Source: Xanthomonas rydalmerensis (GTDB lineage: Bacteria > Pseudomonadota > Gammaproteobacteria > Xanthomonadales > Xanthomonadaceae). From it: 64,000 nucleotides of DNA. Position numbers and translations under genes: made by a program. The DNA lies in the NCBI RefSeq assembly GCF_033170385.1, contig NZ_CP126170.1, positions 1,078,001-1,142,000 on the forward strand, written 5' to 3'. The notes below the pieces were generated by a model. It had not been told where the DNA came from and made no database searches. It saw only the letters and a list, made by a program, of their open reading frames with translations. Numbering within the stretch: the stretch's first letter is position 1; each line of letters opens with the position of its first letter. Below, piece after piece: positions 8,581 to 19,887 of this stretch.

Positions 8581-9219
8581 ATGGATGCCCCGACGATCCT
8601 GGTCGCCGACGACCACCCGCTGTTCCGCGCCGCCGTGCTGCACGCGCTGCGCCAGGCCTTGCCGCGTGCCCTGGTGGTGGAGGCGGCCAGCGCCGCAACC
8701 CTGGACGCCGCACTGGCCGCGCAGGCCGATGCCGACCTGATCCTGCTGGACCTGGCCATGCCCGGTGCCCGCGGATTCTCGGCCCTGCTGCACGTGCGCG
8801 GCGAGCGCCCGGACGTGCCGGTGGTGGTGATCTCCTCTAACGACCACCCGCGGGTGATCCGCCGCGCGCAGCAGTTCGGCGCGGCCGGGTTCATTCCCAA
8901 GTCCTCGCCGGCCGAGACCATCGGCATCGCGGTGGCGGCGGTGCTCGATGGCGGCACCTGGTTTCCGCCGCTGACCGCGGCGCGTTCGGAGGCTGACGCG
9001 CAGCTGGCCGCGCGCCTGGCGCAACTGACCCCGCAGCAGTTCCGCGTGCTGCTGTGCCTGGCCGACGGCCTGCTCAACAAGCAGATCGCCTATGAGCTGG
9101 GCCTGGCCGAGAACACCGTCAAGGTCCACGTGACCGCGATCCTGAAGAAGCTCGAATGCCACAGCCGCACCCAGGCGGCGGTCCTGGTGAAGGCGCTGGA
9201 GCCGGAAGGCGAAGCCTGA
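8581..9219 (+). CDS. NarL/LuxR-family response regulator
   Basis: A 212-residue regulator with an N-terminal receiver (acidic residues in VADDHPLF, phospho-acceptor Asp57 in LILLDLAMPG, conserved Lys in FIPKSSPAE) and a C-terminal LuxR helix-turn-helix at about residues 145-205 (LTPQQFRVL, KQIAYELGLAENTVKVH). The ATG at 8581 begins the receiver exactly; the open frame extends upstream but that stretch lies in the promoter region and overlaps the diguanylate cyclase antisense. It has no adjacent dedicated kinase on the same strand. The hybrid PAS kinase encoded at 10402-13047 is the nearest orphan kinase and the likely partner, because this kinase class usually signals through NarL-type regulators. 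That pairing is an inference. Confidence 0.87.
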   Translation: MDAPTILVADDHPLFRAAVLHALRQALPRALVVEAASAATLDAALAAQADADLILLDLAMPGARGFSALLHVRGERPDVPVVVISSNDHPRVIRRAQQFGAAGFIPKSSPAETIGIAVAAVLDGGTWFPPLTAARSEADAQLAARLAQLTPQQFRVLLCLADGLLNKQIAYELGLAENTVKVHVTAILKKLECHSRTQAAVLVKALEPEGEA

Positions 9220-9314
9220 ACCGGGGCGCCGGCGGGGGGCGTTTTCCGCGGCGCCCGGATACGCGATGCTATGCGCCGATGCCCGCGCCCCCTGCGGGCG
9301 GAGACCACCGGACC

Positions 9315-9665
9315 ATGCCCACCACGACCATCCGCAACGAGCAGACCGCCTACTATCCGTTCCTGCAGGAGATGCTGGACGACGACTACTTTCCCCCGTC
9401 GCTGGTCGGCAAGGGGCAGAAGATCCTGCTGCGGTTGTGCGAGGCGATCGAGGCGCAGGCACCGGCGGACCTGCCGGCGCTATACCGGCTGACCCATGCC
9501 GCCACCGAGGAGTTCAACAAGCTGGCGCTGGAGTTCGAGGCCCACGACAGCGAGATCGAGACCGCTGCAAGCGCGAACATCGGCGTGGATTTCCTGCACA
9601 TCGCCAGGGCCTATGGCTTTGCCGACGCCGACGTCGAAGAACTGATCGCTCCGCGCGAGTGGTGA
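9315..9665 (+). CDS. DUF5713 family protein
   Basis: A 116-residue soluble acidic protein with no signal peptide or membrane segment. It begins MPTTTIRNEQTAYYPFLQEM and ends near VEELIAPREW. The pattern matches the DUF5713 family of small bacterial proteins of unknown function, which are largely helical. It lies 95 bp downstream of the LuxR-type regulator and may be cotranscribed, but the spacing gives no strong support. Immediately downstream begins the 183-bp tandem repeat array, whose hairpins probably end its transcript. Function unknown. Confidence 0.75.
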   Translation: MPTTTIRNEQTAYYPFLQEMLDDDYFPPSLVGKGQKILLRLCEAIEAQAPADLPALYRLTHAATEEFNKLALEFEAHDSEIETAASANIGVDFLHIARAYGFADADVEELIAPREW

Positions 9666-9677
9666 AATCGGCTTTTC

Positions 9678-10394
9678 CTTCTCCCTTCGGGAGAAGGTGC
9701 CCCGCAGGGGCGGATGAGGGTGCGGCGGCCAGTGCTGCCTCATTGCAAGGGCAGTGATGAGCTTGGTTCGCCAGCTGCGCATGAGGTCTTGCGTGGCGCT
9801 GCGCGCCCCGTACCCTCACCCCAACCCCTCTCCCGAGGGGAGAGGGGCTTGCGCGCTTCCCTTCTCCCCTCGGGAGAAGGTGCCCCGCAGGGGCGGATGA
9901 GGGTACGGCGCCCAGCGCTGCCGCATTGCAAGGGCAGTGAAGGGGTTGGTTGCCAATTTGCGCATGAGGTCTTGCGTGGCGCTGCGCGCCCCGTACCCTC
10001 ACCCCAACCCCTCTCCCGGTGGGAGAGGGGCTCCGGTTGTTCCCTTCTCCCGCCGGGAGAAGGTGCCCCGCAGGGGCGGATGAGGGTACGGCGGCTAGCG
10101 CTGCCTCATTGCAAGGGCAGTGATGAGCTTGGTTCGCCAGCTGCGCATGAGGTCTTGCGTGGCGCTGCGCGCCCCGGATCCTCACCCCAACCCCTCTCAC
10201 GGTGGGAGAGGGGCTAGCGCGCTTCCCTTCTCCCCTCGGGAGAAGGTGCCCCGCAGGGGCGGATGAGGGTACGGCGGCCAGTGCTCCCTCATTGAAAGGG
10301 CAGTGGTGAGCTTGGTTCGCCAACTTTGCACGAGATCTTGCGTGGCGCTGCGCCCCGGACCCTCACCCCAACCCCTCTCCTGGTGTGAGAGGGG
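9678..10394. repeat. Tandem array of four 183-bp repeats with terminator-like hairpins
   Basis: Units begin at 9678, 9861, 10044 and 10227, an exact 183-bp period, and the last unit is incomplete. Each unit carries a CTTCTCCC-GGGAGAAG hairpin, a GGTGCCCCGCAGGGGCGG block, a core around CATTGCAAGGGCAGTG, and a second hairpin CCCCTCTCCC-GGGAGAGGGG. The units differ mainly by point changes at hairpin loops. The array lies between the convergent DUF5713 and hybrid kinase genes. Because 183 is a multiple of 3, open frames of up to 269 codons run through it on both strands; they simply read the repeat and are not genes. Confidence 0.9.
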
Positions 10395-10401
10395 CTCAAC
10401 C

Positions 10402-13047
10402 TCAACCCCGCCGCAGCAGCATCTGCGTCATCAGCGCGCGCAGGGCCGGGGGCCGTACCGGTTTGGCCAGGAAGCCCCAGTCGCGTTCCTGCGCCAGGCT
10501 GCGCAGCGCCGGATCGGGTTCGGCGGTGATCAGGATCACCCGCGGCTCGGCCTGCCAGCGTGCGCACAGCTGCGCGAACAGGGTCGGGCCGTCGCTGTCG
10601 CCCATGCGCACGTCCAGCAGCACCAGTTCCGGTGCCTGCGCCGGCTGCGCGGCGGCCAGCGCCTGTTCCGGGCCGGCGGCCAGTTCCACCTGGCAGGCCC
10701 AGCGCGTCAGCAGGGTGCGGCTGGCCTCGCAGACCCGCGGGTCGTCGTCGATGCACCACACCCGGCAGCCGTGCAGGATCGGGTCGTCGCCGTTGTCGCT
10801 GGCCATCGCCGCCGGTGCCTGGCGTTGCGCGGCGGCGGCATCGCCCAGCGGCACGGTCACCGAGAACACGCTGCCGCGGCCCAACTGCGAGCGCAGGCCG
10901 ATGCGATGGCCGAGCAGACGGCCGATACGCTCCACGATCGCCAGGCCGAGGCCGGCGCCGCGGTCGTTGGCGACGCCGTCGCCAAGCCGGCGGAACTCCT
11001 CGAAGATCTCCTGCTGCAGGGCGTCGGGAATGCCTGGCCCCTGGTCGTGGACCTCGATGCGCAGCTGCGCGCCATCGCGCCGGCAGCCCAGCAGCACGCG
11101 CCCGCGCGGGGTGTAGCGCACCGCATTGGACAGGAAGTTCTGCAGGATGCGCCGCAGCAGGGTCGCATCGCTGCGCACCGTGGCGCGGGTCGGCACGTAG
11201 TCCAGACGTAGCCCGCGGCCTTCGGCGACGATGCCGAACTCGCGCGCCAGGGTCTGCAGCAGCGGGTTCAGCGCCAGGTCCTGCACCTGCGTCTTCAGCG
11301 TGCCCGCCTCCAGTCGCGAAATGTCCAGCAGGCTGTTGAGGATCGCGTCCTGCGCCGCCAGCGCGTTGTCGACGTGATCGGCGATCTGCCGCGCGTCGGC
11401 GTCGTGCAGCTTGCCGCGCAGCGCCGAGACGAACATGCGCGCGGCGTTGAGCGGCTGCAGCAGGTCGTGCACCGCCGAGGCCACGAAACGGGTCTTGTAG
11501 CGGTTGGCGTTTTCGGCCTCGCGCTTGGCCTCGGCCAGGTCGCGGGTGCGTTCGGCGACGCGGTGCTCCAGCGCGTCGGCCAGCGAGCGCAGTTCGCGCG
11601 CGGCGTTCTTGTAGCTGGTGATGTCGGCGTAGCTGGTGACGAAGCCGCCGTCGGGTAGCGGATTGCCGCGGATTTCCAACACCGTGCCGTCGTCCTTCTC
11701 GCTCTCGCGCATGTGCGGGCGGCCGCTGCGCAGGTGATCCAGGCGGCGCTGGATCGCCGCTTCCACCGGGCCGGGGCCGAGCAAGCCGCGGCGCGCGTTG
11801 TAGCGGAACACGTCCTCGATCGGGCGGCCGACCCGGATCAGTTCCGGGGGGAAGCGGAAGATCTCCAGGTAGCGCGAATTCCACGCCACCAGGCGCAGTT
11901 GCGCGTCGATGATCACCACGCCCTGCGGCAGGTGCTCCAGGCTGCGGCTGAGGCCGGTGTCGGCCTGCTGTGCGGCCTGCACGATGCCGTCCTGGGCGGT
12001 GCGCAGTTCCTGCGCATGCTGCTGCAGCAGCGACTCCAGTTCGCGCCGGCTGCGCTGGCGCAGCCGCGCCAGGCGCTGGCGCTGCTGGAACAGCAGGCCC
12101 AGGAACGACAGCGCCAGCCAGATCCCGGCCGCGGCCAGCGCGGCGGCGCGGCCGGCCGCGCGGCTGCCGCCGACGTCGTGCAGCAGGTGCAGGCGCCAGC
12201 CGCTCTCCGGCAGCGCCATGCTCTGCCACAGCAGCGGCGCCGGCTGCGCCGGCGCGTCGATGCGCATGACCTGGCCGCCGTCGTCCAGCGTCTTCAGCAC
12301 CCGCCGCCGCGCCGGCAGCAACGTCTGCTGTGCGTACTGGCGGGTAGCCAGCAGTTCGTCGCGTTCGTGCGCGCTGAGCGGCTGCAGTTGGCGGTAGCGC
12401 CACACGTCGCGGCTGGCCAGGAACACCACGCCGTGGCCGTCGCTGACCAGTACCACGTCGGGCACGCGCAGCCATTCGTGCTCCAGCGCGGCCAGTTCGA
12501 TCTTGATCGCGATCACGCCGAGCGGGCGCCCGCGCGCATCCACGATCGCCTCCGACAGGAAGTAGCCGGGCACGCCGGTGGTCACGCCGATGCCGTAGAA
12601 GCGGCCCTTGCCCTGCGCCAGCGCCTGTTTCACATAGGGCCGGAAGCTGTAGTCGGCGCCGACGTTGCTGCTGCGCAGGCGCCAGTTGCTGGCGGCCAGG
12701 GCCACGCCCTCGGCGTCGATCAGGGTCAGGGTCGAGGAGCGGGTGACGTCGTTGGCGCGCTCCAGCTTCAGGTTCAACTGCCGCTGCGTCGCCGGGTCGA
12801 GCGGGCGGGTCAGGGCGTCGCGCAGTTCGGGATCCAGCGCCAGCACCTGCGGCAGGGTACGGTAGCGGTCGATGCGCTGCTGCAGGGTCTGCGCATACAA
12901 CTCCAACTGCTGGCGCAGTTGCACGCTCTCGGCGCGCAGCGCGCGCTGTTCGGCGACATGCTGCGCCGACAGCATCGCCAGCACCATGCCGCCGACGATG
13001 ACGATCACTAGCAGGACAAGGCGGCGATGGCGCAGGAGCGAAGGCAT
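10402..13047 (-). CDS. Hybrid PAS sensor histidine kinase with C-terminal receiver
   Basis: An 881-residue inner-membrane kinase. Residues 10-28 and about 300-320 are transmembrane and enclose a periplasmic Cache/PDC sensor (FYGIGVTTGVPGYFLSEAI at about 150-168) like that of DctB. Next come a coiled coil, a PAS domain (about 368-480), the H-box with His527 (SAVHDLLQPLNAARM), an ATPase domain, and a receiver domain from about 760 with Asp812 (LVLLDVRMGD) and Lys862. It stands between a LuxR-type regulator and a porin/DctA pair, which fits a sensor of C4-dicarboxylates or related acids. The fused receiver suggests feedback or a relay. It could equally sense acetate or another small acid. Confidence 0.87.
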   Translation of the reverse strand: MPSLLRHRRLVLLVIVIVGGMVLAMLSAQHVAEQRALRAESVQLRQQLELYAQTLQQRIDRYRTLPQVLALDPELRDALTRPLDPATQRQLNLKLERANDVTRSSTLTLIDAEGVALAASNWRLRSSNVGADYSFRPYVKQALAQGKGRFYGIGVTTGVPGYFLSEAIVDARGRPLGVIAIKIELAALEHEWLRVPDVVLVSDGHGVVFLASRDVWRYRQLQPLSAHERDELLATRQYAQQTLLPARRRVLKTLDDGGQVMRIDAPAQPAPLLWQSMALPESGWRLHLLHDVGGSRAAGRAAALAAAGIWLALSFLGLLFQQRQRLARLRQRSRRELESLLQQHAQELRTAQDGIVQAAQQADTGLSRSLEHLPQGVVIIDAQLRLVAWNSRYLEIFRFPPELIRVGRPIEDVFRYNARRGLLGPGPVEAAIQRRLDHLRSGRPHMRESEKDDGTVLEIRGNPLPDGGFVTSYADITSYKNAARELRSLADALEHRVAERTRDLAEAKREAENANRYKTRFVASAVHDLLQPLNAARMFVSALRGKLHDADARQIADHVDNALAAQDAILNSLLDISRLEAGTLKTQVQDLALNPLLQTLAREFGIVAEGRGLRLDYVPTRATVRSDATLLRRILQNFLSNAVRYTPRGRVLLGCRRDGAQLRIEVHDQGPGIPDALQQEIFEEFRRLGDGVANDRGAGLGLAIVERIGRLLGHRIGLRSQLGRGSVFSVTVPLGDAAAAQRQAPAAMASDNGDDPILHGCRVWCIDDDPRVCEASRTLLTRWACQVELAAGPEQALAAAQPAQAPELVLLDVRMGDSDGPTLFAQLCARWQAEPRVILITAEPDPALRSLAQERDWGFLAKPVRPPALRALMTQMLLRRG

Positions 13048-13357
13048 GCGGAAGAACGCGGCGACTAGGGCCGCATCAGCTTAGAGGGTGCGATGCCGTT
13101 TGCGGCATGCGGCGGCGATGGCCGATGTTGCGGATCGCCAACGGCAGGACGCGGCCTGGTCAGGCTTGGCTGGCGATCGTGTCAGTGCGTGCTGCCGTGG
13201 ATGTGCCGCGGGCACGTTGCGGGGCGGCGAGGTCAGATCGCAAAAGGGCCGTCGGCATCGCCGACGACCCACGCGGCGTTTCGTTGCTCAGCCCCTGCGG
13301 CTGGTACCGCAGGACGCACGCCGGCCGATCGCGTCGGATCGGCCGACGTGCGCCGGC
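13048..13357. other. Intergenic region with porin terminator hairpin
   Basis: About 310 bp between the porin stop and the hybrid-kinase start, both on the minus strand. A GCCGATC-GATCGGC hairpin within 13317-13355 lies just after the porin stop and probably ends or attenuates the porin transcript, although no U-run follows. A second small hairpin (GTCGGCATCGCCGAC) lies at about 13246-13264. The kinase promoter must be in the remainder; I cannot point to it. Confidence 0.45.
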
Positions 13358-14530
13358 TCAGAACTGGACCTGGGCGCGGACATCCAGCGAGTTCGGCTTC
13401 AGGCGCACGCCGGCGCGCTCGGCATCGGCGCGCACGTAGTTGACCTGGAACTTGAAGTGGCTGGTCAGGTACCAGTTGGCACCCAGGGTCCAGTCGTGCT
13501 GACGGCCGCCGAGCACGGTGCCGTCGTCCAGGTCCAGGCGGCTGTAGCGCGCCAGCAGTTCGACCGCGCCATAGGCGTTGGCCGGCTTGATGTTGCCGAC
13601 GTTGCCGGCGCTGTACGGCCGCGATTCGCCGGTCAGCACGTAGCTGGCGAACACGTACTGGCCGTCGGCGGTGTAGTCGGGGCGGCCGTTGTCGCGGGTC
13701 ACGTCGGCGCGCAGCGCCTCGCCCTGCATCGAGAACGGACCCTTGATCCAGATCGCCTCCAGACCGGTGCGACGCACCTGGTCGACGTCGACCAGCGTGC
13801 CCGAATCGATCAGGCGCACGTCGGTCAGGCCGGCTTCCGGACGCGCGCGGAAGCGCGCGCGCGGGCTGAAGCTCACGTCCAGGCCGTTGTGGTAGCCGCG
13901 CGGATTTTCCTGCGAGTACGCCAGGCCGAGGTGCAGCACGTCGCCGTCGGCCTTGAACGGGGTCCACACGCCGCGCACCGCCTGGGTGGTGCCTGGGTTG
14001 TCGCCCTGCAGGTCCTTGCCGCCGTAGGCGCCGGCCTGCAGCAGGTACTGCGGACGCTCGAAGGTCCACTCCACGCCGGTGCGGCGGCCCTGGTAGATCG
14101 CCTGCACCGGCAGCGCGACTTCCATGAAGCTGTCCGCACGCGAGCTGGTCACGCCTTCCAGGCCCACCGGCACCTTGATATAGCCCAGGCGCACCTTGCC
14201 GTAGTCGGCGCCGAACAGCGCCTTGGTCTCGAAGCGGAAGAACACGTCCAGCCACAGCTTGGACTCGAAGTCGAAGTACACCATCGCGTCGTACACGCCC
14301 TTCTTCTTCAGCGTGGCGCCGAACTCCTTGCGCCGGAACGCGTTGTCGTCCTCCAGGCGGCCGTCGTCGTTGGAGAAGTTGTTCCAGTCGTAGGCGTAGT
14401 TGCCGGTCACGGCCAGTTCGGTACCGTCGTTGAAGGCGATCTTGGTCGGCCAGTCGTCGAAGCTGTTGGCGGCGACGGCGGGAGCGGCAGCGGTCAGGCC
14501 CAGCGCGGCGAAGAGAAGAGTGTGGCGCAT
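13358..14530 (-). CDS. OprO/OprP-type porin (dicarboxylate cluster)
   Basis: A 390-residue outer-membrane porin of the OprO/P family, a paralogue of the one at 261-1451. The signal peptide spans residues 1-21 (MRHTLLFAALGL, cleavage after AVA). The mature N-terminus has the family features FDDWPTKIAFNDGTELAVTG and YDWNNFSND, and the chain ends in a terminal strand DVRAQVQF. It is divergent from dctA across a 445-bp gap, so the two probably share a control region, and it likely lets C4-dicarboxylates through the outer membrane for DctA. The longer open frame upstream is rejected because the signal peptide starts at this ATG. Confidence 0.86.
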   Translation of the reverse strand: MRHTLLFAALGLTAAAPAVAANSFDDWPTKIAFNDGTELAVTGNYAYDWNNFSNDDGRLEDDNAFRRKEFGATLKKKGVYDAMVYFDFESKLWLDVFFRFETKALFGADYGKVRLGYIKVPVGLEGVTSSRADSFMEVALPVQAIYQGRRTGVEWTFERPQYLLQAGAYGGKDLQGDNPGTTQAVRGVWTPFKADGDVLHLGLAYSQENPRGYHNGLDVSFSPRARFRARPEAGLTDVRLIDSGTLVDVDQVRRTGLEAIWIKGPFSMQGEALRADVTRDNGRPDYTADGQYVFASYVLTGESRPYSAGNVGNIKPANAYGAVELLARYSRLDLDDGTVLGGRQHDWTLGANWYLTSHFKFQVNYVRADAERAGVRLKPNSLDVRAQVQF

Positions 14531-14975
14531 GATGGAGTCGTCTCGGTAAGGAATGAAGGCGCGGCAGTCCCCGGCCGGGCTTGGTGGTGCGATGGCGCGG
14601 GCAGTGCGGTGGCGGGCCGCACGCGAACGGCGACGCCGCTGCGGTGCGGACACGGTGCCGAACGTGATGCCCCCTGCATGCAATAGCGGACGCGCCCGGC
14701 TGTTCTTTACGGCGATGTTGCAGTCCTGCGGCGGCGTCTCCCCCTGAAGACCGCGCTGCGATGGCGGCGGCACTGCTCCGGGCCGCCTGGGCGGCCATCA
14801 GATGCAGCGCTGCGCGCAGCCCTTCCTTGAGCCTGCGGGGACACTGTAACCGCCTCGCCGGGGCCGCCGACCGGGCCTAGTACCAATAGGTTATCTGCTT
14901 CGGCGCTGGCGCCGCGTACAAAGGCAGCATTCCGCGACCCGCGTCGGGTGGGCGGACCGTCCCGGAGCGTCTTCG
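14531..14975. promoter_or_regulatory. Divergent control region of porin and dctA with palindrome
   Basis: This 445-bp gap holds both promoters. At 14876-14890 is an imperfect palindrome, CCTA-GTACCAA-TAGG (10 of 15 positions symmetric), about 86 bp upstream of the dctA start. It is a plausible operator for the nearby LuxR-type regulator. I looked for a GG-N10-GC sigma-54 pattern, which would be typical of dctA promoters, and did not find a convincing one. No coding sequence is evident. Confidence 0.45.
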
Positions 14976-16340
14976 ATGCAGATCTCAACTTCCCCGGCCA
15001 CGCCTGCGCCGCGGCCTGTGCCGTTCTACCGGCATACCTACGTCCAGGTGCTGGTGGCCATCGTCATCGGCGCCGTGCTCGGCCATCTGGAGCCGCAGTT
15101 TGCCACCCAGCTCAAGCCGCTGGCCGACGCCTTCATCAAGTTGGTGAAGATGATCATCGCGCCGGTGATCTTCCTGACCATCGTCACCGGCATCGCCGGC
15201 ATGACGCACCTGAAGACAGTGGGTCGGGTGTTCGGCAAGGCGATGGTGTACTTCCTGTTCTTCTCCACCCTGGCGCTGGTGGTGGGCATGATCGTCGCGC
15301 ACGTGGTGCAGCCCGGCGCGGGCATGAACGTCAATCTGGCGACGCTGGACCAGAGCAAGGTTGCCAGCTACGTGCAGAAGTCGCACGAACTGACCCTGGT
15401 CGGTTTCCTGATGGACATCATCCCCAACTCGCTGGTCGGCGCGTTCACCGGCGACCAGGTGGTCAACGGCAAGCTGGTCGGTACCAACGTGCTGCAGGTG
15501 CTGTTCGTCGCCGTGCTGTTCGGCGTGTCGCTGGCCATGGTCGGCGAGCGCGGCAAGCCGGTGCTGAACTTCCTGGAAGCGCTGATCGCGCCGGTGTTCA
15601 AGCTGGTGCACATCCTGATGAAGGCCGCGCCGATCGGCGCGCTCGGCGCGATCGCCTACACCATCGGCGAACACGGCCTGCACTCGCTGGTGCAGCTGGC
15701 CTGGCTGGTGGGCTCGTTTTACGTCACCTCGTTGCTGTTCGTGGTGGTGATCCTCGGCGCCGTGGCGTACCTGTGCGGCTTTTCGATCTTCAAGTTGATC
15801 CGCTACCTCAAGACGGAATTGTTGCTGGTGCTGGGCACGTCCTCGTCCGAATCGGCGTTGCCGTCGCTGATGGAGAAGATGGAGCGCGCCGGTTGCGAGA
15901 AGTCGGTGGTCGGCCTGGTGGTGCCCACCGGTTACTCGTTCAACCTCGACGGCACCAACATCTACATGACCCTGGCGGCGCTGTTCATCGCCCAGGCCAC
16001 CAACACCGAGCTGACCCTCGGCCATCAGATCACGCTGCTGCTGGTGGCGATGCTCAGCTCCAAGGGCGCGGCCGGCGTGACCGGCGCCGGCTTCATCACC
16101 CTGGCGGCAACGCTGGCGGTGGTGCCGGAAGTGCCGGTGGCCGGCATGGCGCTGATCCTGGGCGTGGACCGTTTCATGAGCGAGTGCCGCTCGCTGACCA
16201 ACTTCATGGGCAATGCAGTGGCCACCGTGGTGGTCTCGCGTTGGGAGAATGCGCTCGATCGCGATCGCCTGCGCCTGGCACTGGATGGGGAGCCCGTGCC
16301 GCTGCCGGCGGTGGCGGCCGAACCGCTCGCCACGCGCTGA
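14976..16340 (+). CDS. dctA: C4-dicarboxylate/H+ symporter DctA
   Basis: A 454-residue inner-membrane symporter of the DAACS (sodium/proton:dicarboxylate) family, importing succinate, fumarate and malate with protons. Family hallmarks are visible: the serine-rich stretch [17 protein letters not shown] and the substrate-binding region [20 protein letters not shown], both in the C-terminal half, and the hydrophobic hairpin [14 protein letters not shown] near residue 65. Length and domain order match full DctA. The porin is divergent and a malic enzyme lies downstream, so uptake and first metabolic step are side by side. A clear intrinsic terminator follows the stop codon. Confidence 0.95.
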   Translation: MQISTSPATPAPRPVPFYRHTYVQVLVAIVIGAVLGHLEPQFATQLKPLADAFIKLVKMIIAPVIFLTIVTGIAGMTHLKTVGRVFGKAMVYFLFFSTLALVVGMIVAHVVQPGAGMNVNLATLDQSKVASYVQKSHELTLVGFLMDIIPNSLVGAFTGDQVVNGKLVGTNVLQVLFVAVLFGVSLAMVGERGKPVLNFLEALIAPVFKLVHILMKAAPIGALGAIAYTIGEHGLHSLVQLAWLVGSFYVTSLLFVVVILGAVAYLCGFSIFKLIRYLKTELLLVLGTSSSESALPSLMEKMERAGCEKSVVGLVVPTGYSFNLDGTNIYMTLAALFIAQATNTELTLGHQITLLLVAMLSSKGAAGVTGAGFITLAATLAVVPEVPVAGMALILGVDRFMSECRSLTNFMGNAVATVVVSRWENALDRDRLRLALDGEPVPLPAVAAEPLATR

Positions 16341-16356
16341 TCCCTTGCACCACACG

Positions 16357-16387
16357 ACGCGCCGGCCCAGCCGGCGCGTTGCATTTT
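16357..16387 (+). terminator. Rho-independent terminator after dctA
   Basis: A perfect 10-bp stem (ACGCGCCGGC / GCCGGCGCGT) with a 3-nt loop starts 17 bp past the dctA stop and is followed by TGCATTTT. Confidence 0.8.
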
Positions 16388-16488
16388 CCCTGCGCCCAAG
16401 GCGCTCGCGACAGCCGCCAGACAGGACCGCTCCTGCTGCTGGGGGTAGAATTCCGGGCCTCCGCGCCTTTCGACAAAAGAAGCCCTCG

Positions 16489-18774
<2,286 letters not shown>

Positions 18775-19238
18775 GCCGCCACGCGGCTTGCGCACCGGCC
18801 CGCGCGACCGCGGCGCCGGTGTTGCTGCGCGTGCTATGCGGCACTGCCGGAGCGTGCAGACGGTACAGACGGCAGCAAGGCTGCCACCCCGATGTCCCGG
18901 ATGAAGGGCGGTCACGCGCTGCGCGCAATCCTGAAGGTGCGAGGGCGTGTTCGGCGCTGTGCCTGAAAGGCGTGGTGTCGCAGCAGACAGGATGGCCGGG
19001 AGGGAAGGGCGGCGATCGCGCAAGCGTCAGTGCGGGGAGCCGCGCCAAAAGCGGCCTGGGTGGCGGAACGGGCGCGCCGCTTGCGGCAGGATCAGCGAAA
19101 GGTTGGGGCTGGAAACGGTTTCATGCGCGGGCGATAGCAAGTTACGCAGTGCCATTCGCGTCATCACGCGCAGCCGGCATGCGGGCTGCGCAGGGTCGAG
19201 CCGGGCACGGGGGCGGCGCCAACGGCGCCACGCCGCGC
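18775..19238. other. Intergenic region, no gene recognised
   Basis: About 460 bp between the malic enzyme and the convergent XRE regulator. A CACCGGC-GCCGGTG stem (18793-18821) could terminate maeB. I find no convincing coding sequence, RNA gene or repeat in the rest; short overlapping open frames are those expected from the G+C content. Confidence 0.5.
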
Positions 19239-19499
19239 TCAGGCCATGCGCTTGCCTACCGGCAACGGCAGGCTGTCGCTGTCGGTCTGGTTCAGCTTGG
19301 ACGGCTTGCCAGTCAGCAGCACATAGGCATCGACGCCGGTAAGTTCGGCGATCTTCAGCAAATGCCGGGCATTGGGGACCGAACGGTTGTTCTCCCAATG
19401 GCCGAGGGTGCTATGCGCCACGCCTAGCAAGGCGGCAAGCTCGCGCAGTGTGAAACCGGCATTTCGCCGCGCCTGCATCAAACGCACACCTATATCCAC
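19239..19499 (-). CDS. Small XRE-family transcriptional regulator
   Basis: An 86-residue protein that is essentially one helix-turn-helix of the Cro/CI (HTH_3) type: VRLMQARRNAGFTLRELAAL, then LGVAHSTLGHWENNRSVP as the recognition helix region. The C-terminal tail ends LPVGKRMA and has no ligand or peptidase domain. I chose a GTG start at 19499 because GAGGTG lies 4 nt upstream, although an internal ATG (MQARR) is possible. The open frame continues upstream, but that overlaps the zinc-finger and glycosyltransferase genes antisense. No partner toxin is adjacent. Target unknown. Confidence 0.75.
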   Translation of the reverse strand: MDIGVRLMQARRNAGFTLRELAALLGVAHSTLGHWENNRSVPNARHLLKIAELTGVDAYVLLTGKPSKLNQTDSDSLPLPVGKRMA

Positions 19500-19679
19500 G
19501 AGACACCTCAAAGCGGCATGTTGGCGCCGCGTGATACCAGCATAGTGCTGCGTTCGCCCTGCATCAAGCGAATAAGAAAGGCGCGTGAAAGGGCGCCGCT
19601 GCCGTCGCCTCCGGGACCTGCGCCTGGCCCGGGACGGGCTGCTAGAATCGCCTGTCCTTTTCGCCGTGTCCCCACCGCC

Positions 19680-19877
19680 ATGAGCCATACCGCCACCGCG
19701 CCCGCCAATGCCCAGACGCGCTATGAGGTGCGCCGCGCCGACCTGCCGCTGAGCTGCCCGACGCCGGAGATGGCGCTGTGGAACTCGCATCCGCGGGTCT
19801 ACCTGCCGATCGAAGACGAGCCGGGCCTGGAAGCCAAGTGCCCGTATTGCGGCGCGGTCTTCGTGCTGGTCGACTGA
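19680..19877 (+). CDS. Zinc-finger domain protein (zf-CHCC/NDUFS6-like)
   Basis: A 65-residue protein with a C-terminal zinc-binding motif: Cys in LPLSCPTPEM, His in NSHPRVYLPI, and Cys-x2-Cys in AKCPYCGAVF. This CHCC arrangement is shared with the mitochondrial complex-I subunit NDUFS6 and is common as a tiny gene in proteobacterial LPS clusters. It is 10 bp upstream of the glycosyltransferase and is probably cotranscribed. The biochemical role in bacteria is not known to me. Confidence 0.8.
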   Translation: MSHTATAPANAQTRYEVRRADLPLSCPTPEMALWNSHPRVYLPIEDEPGLEAKCPYCGAVFVLVD

Positions 19878-19887
19878 TCCGGGTTCG

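Noticed and set aside
9514..10323. 269-codon minus-strand open frame in the tandem repeats
   Set aside because: It reads the 183-bp unit over and over; the period is a multiple of 3, so stops are avoided by chance. Not a gene.
9678..10394. CRISPR array
   Set aside because: Units are contiguous 183-bp copies with no unique spacers between short repeats.
14531..14975. Sigma-54 promoter for dctA
   Set aside because: No GG-N10-GC pair with a convincing context was found on the plus strand upstream of dctA.
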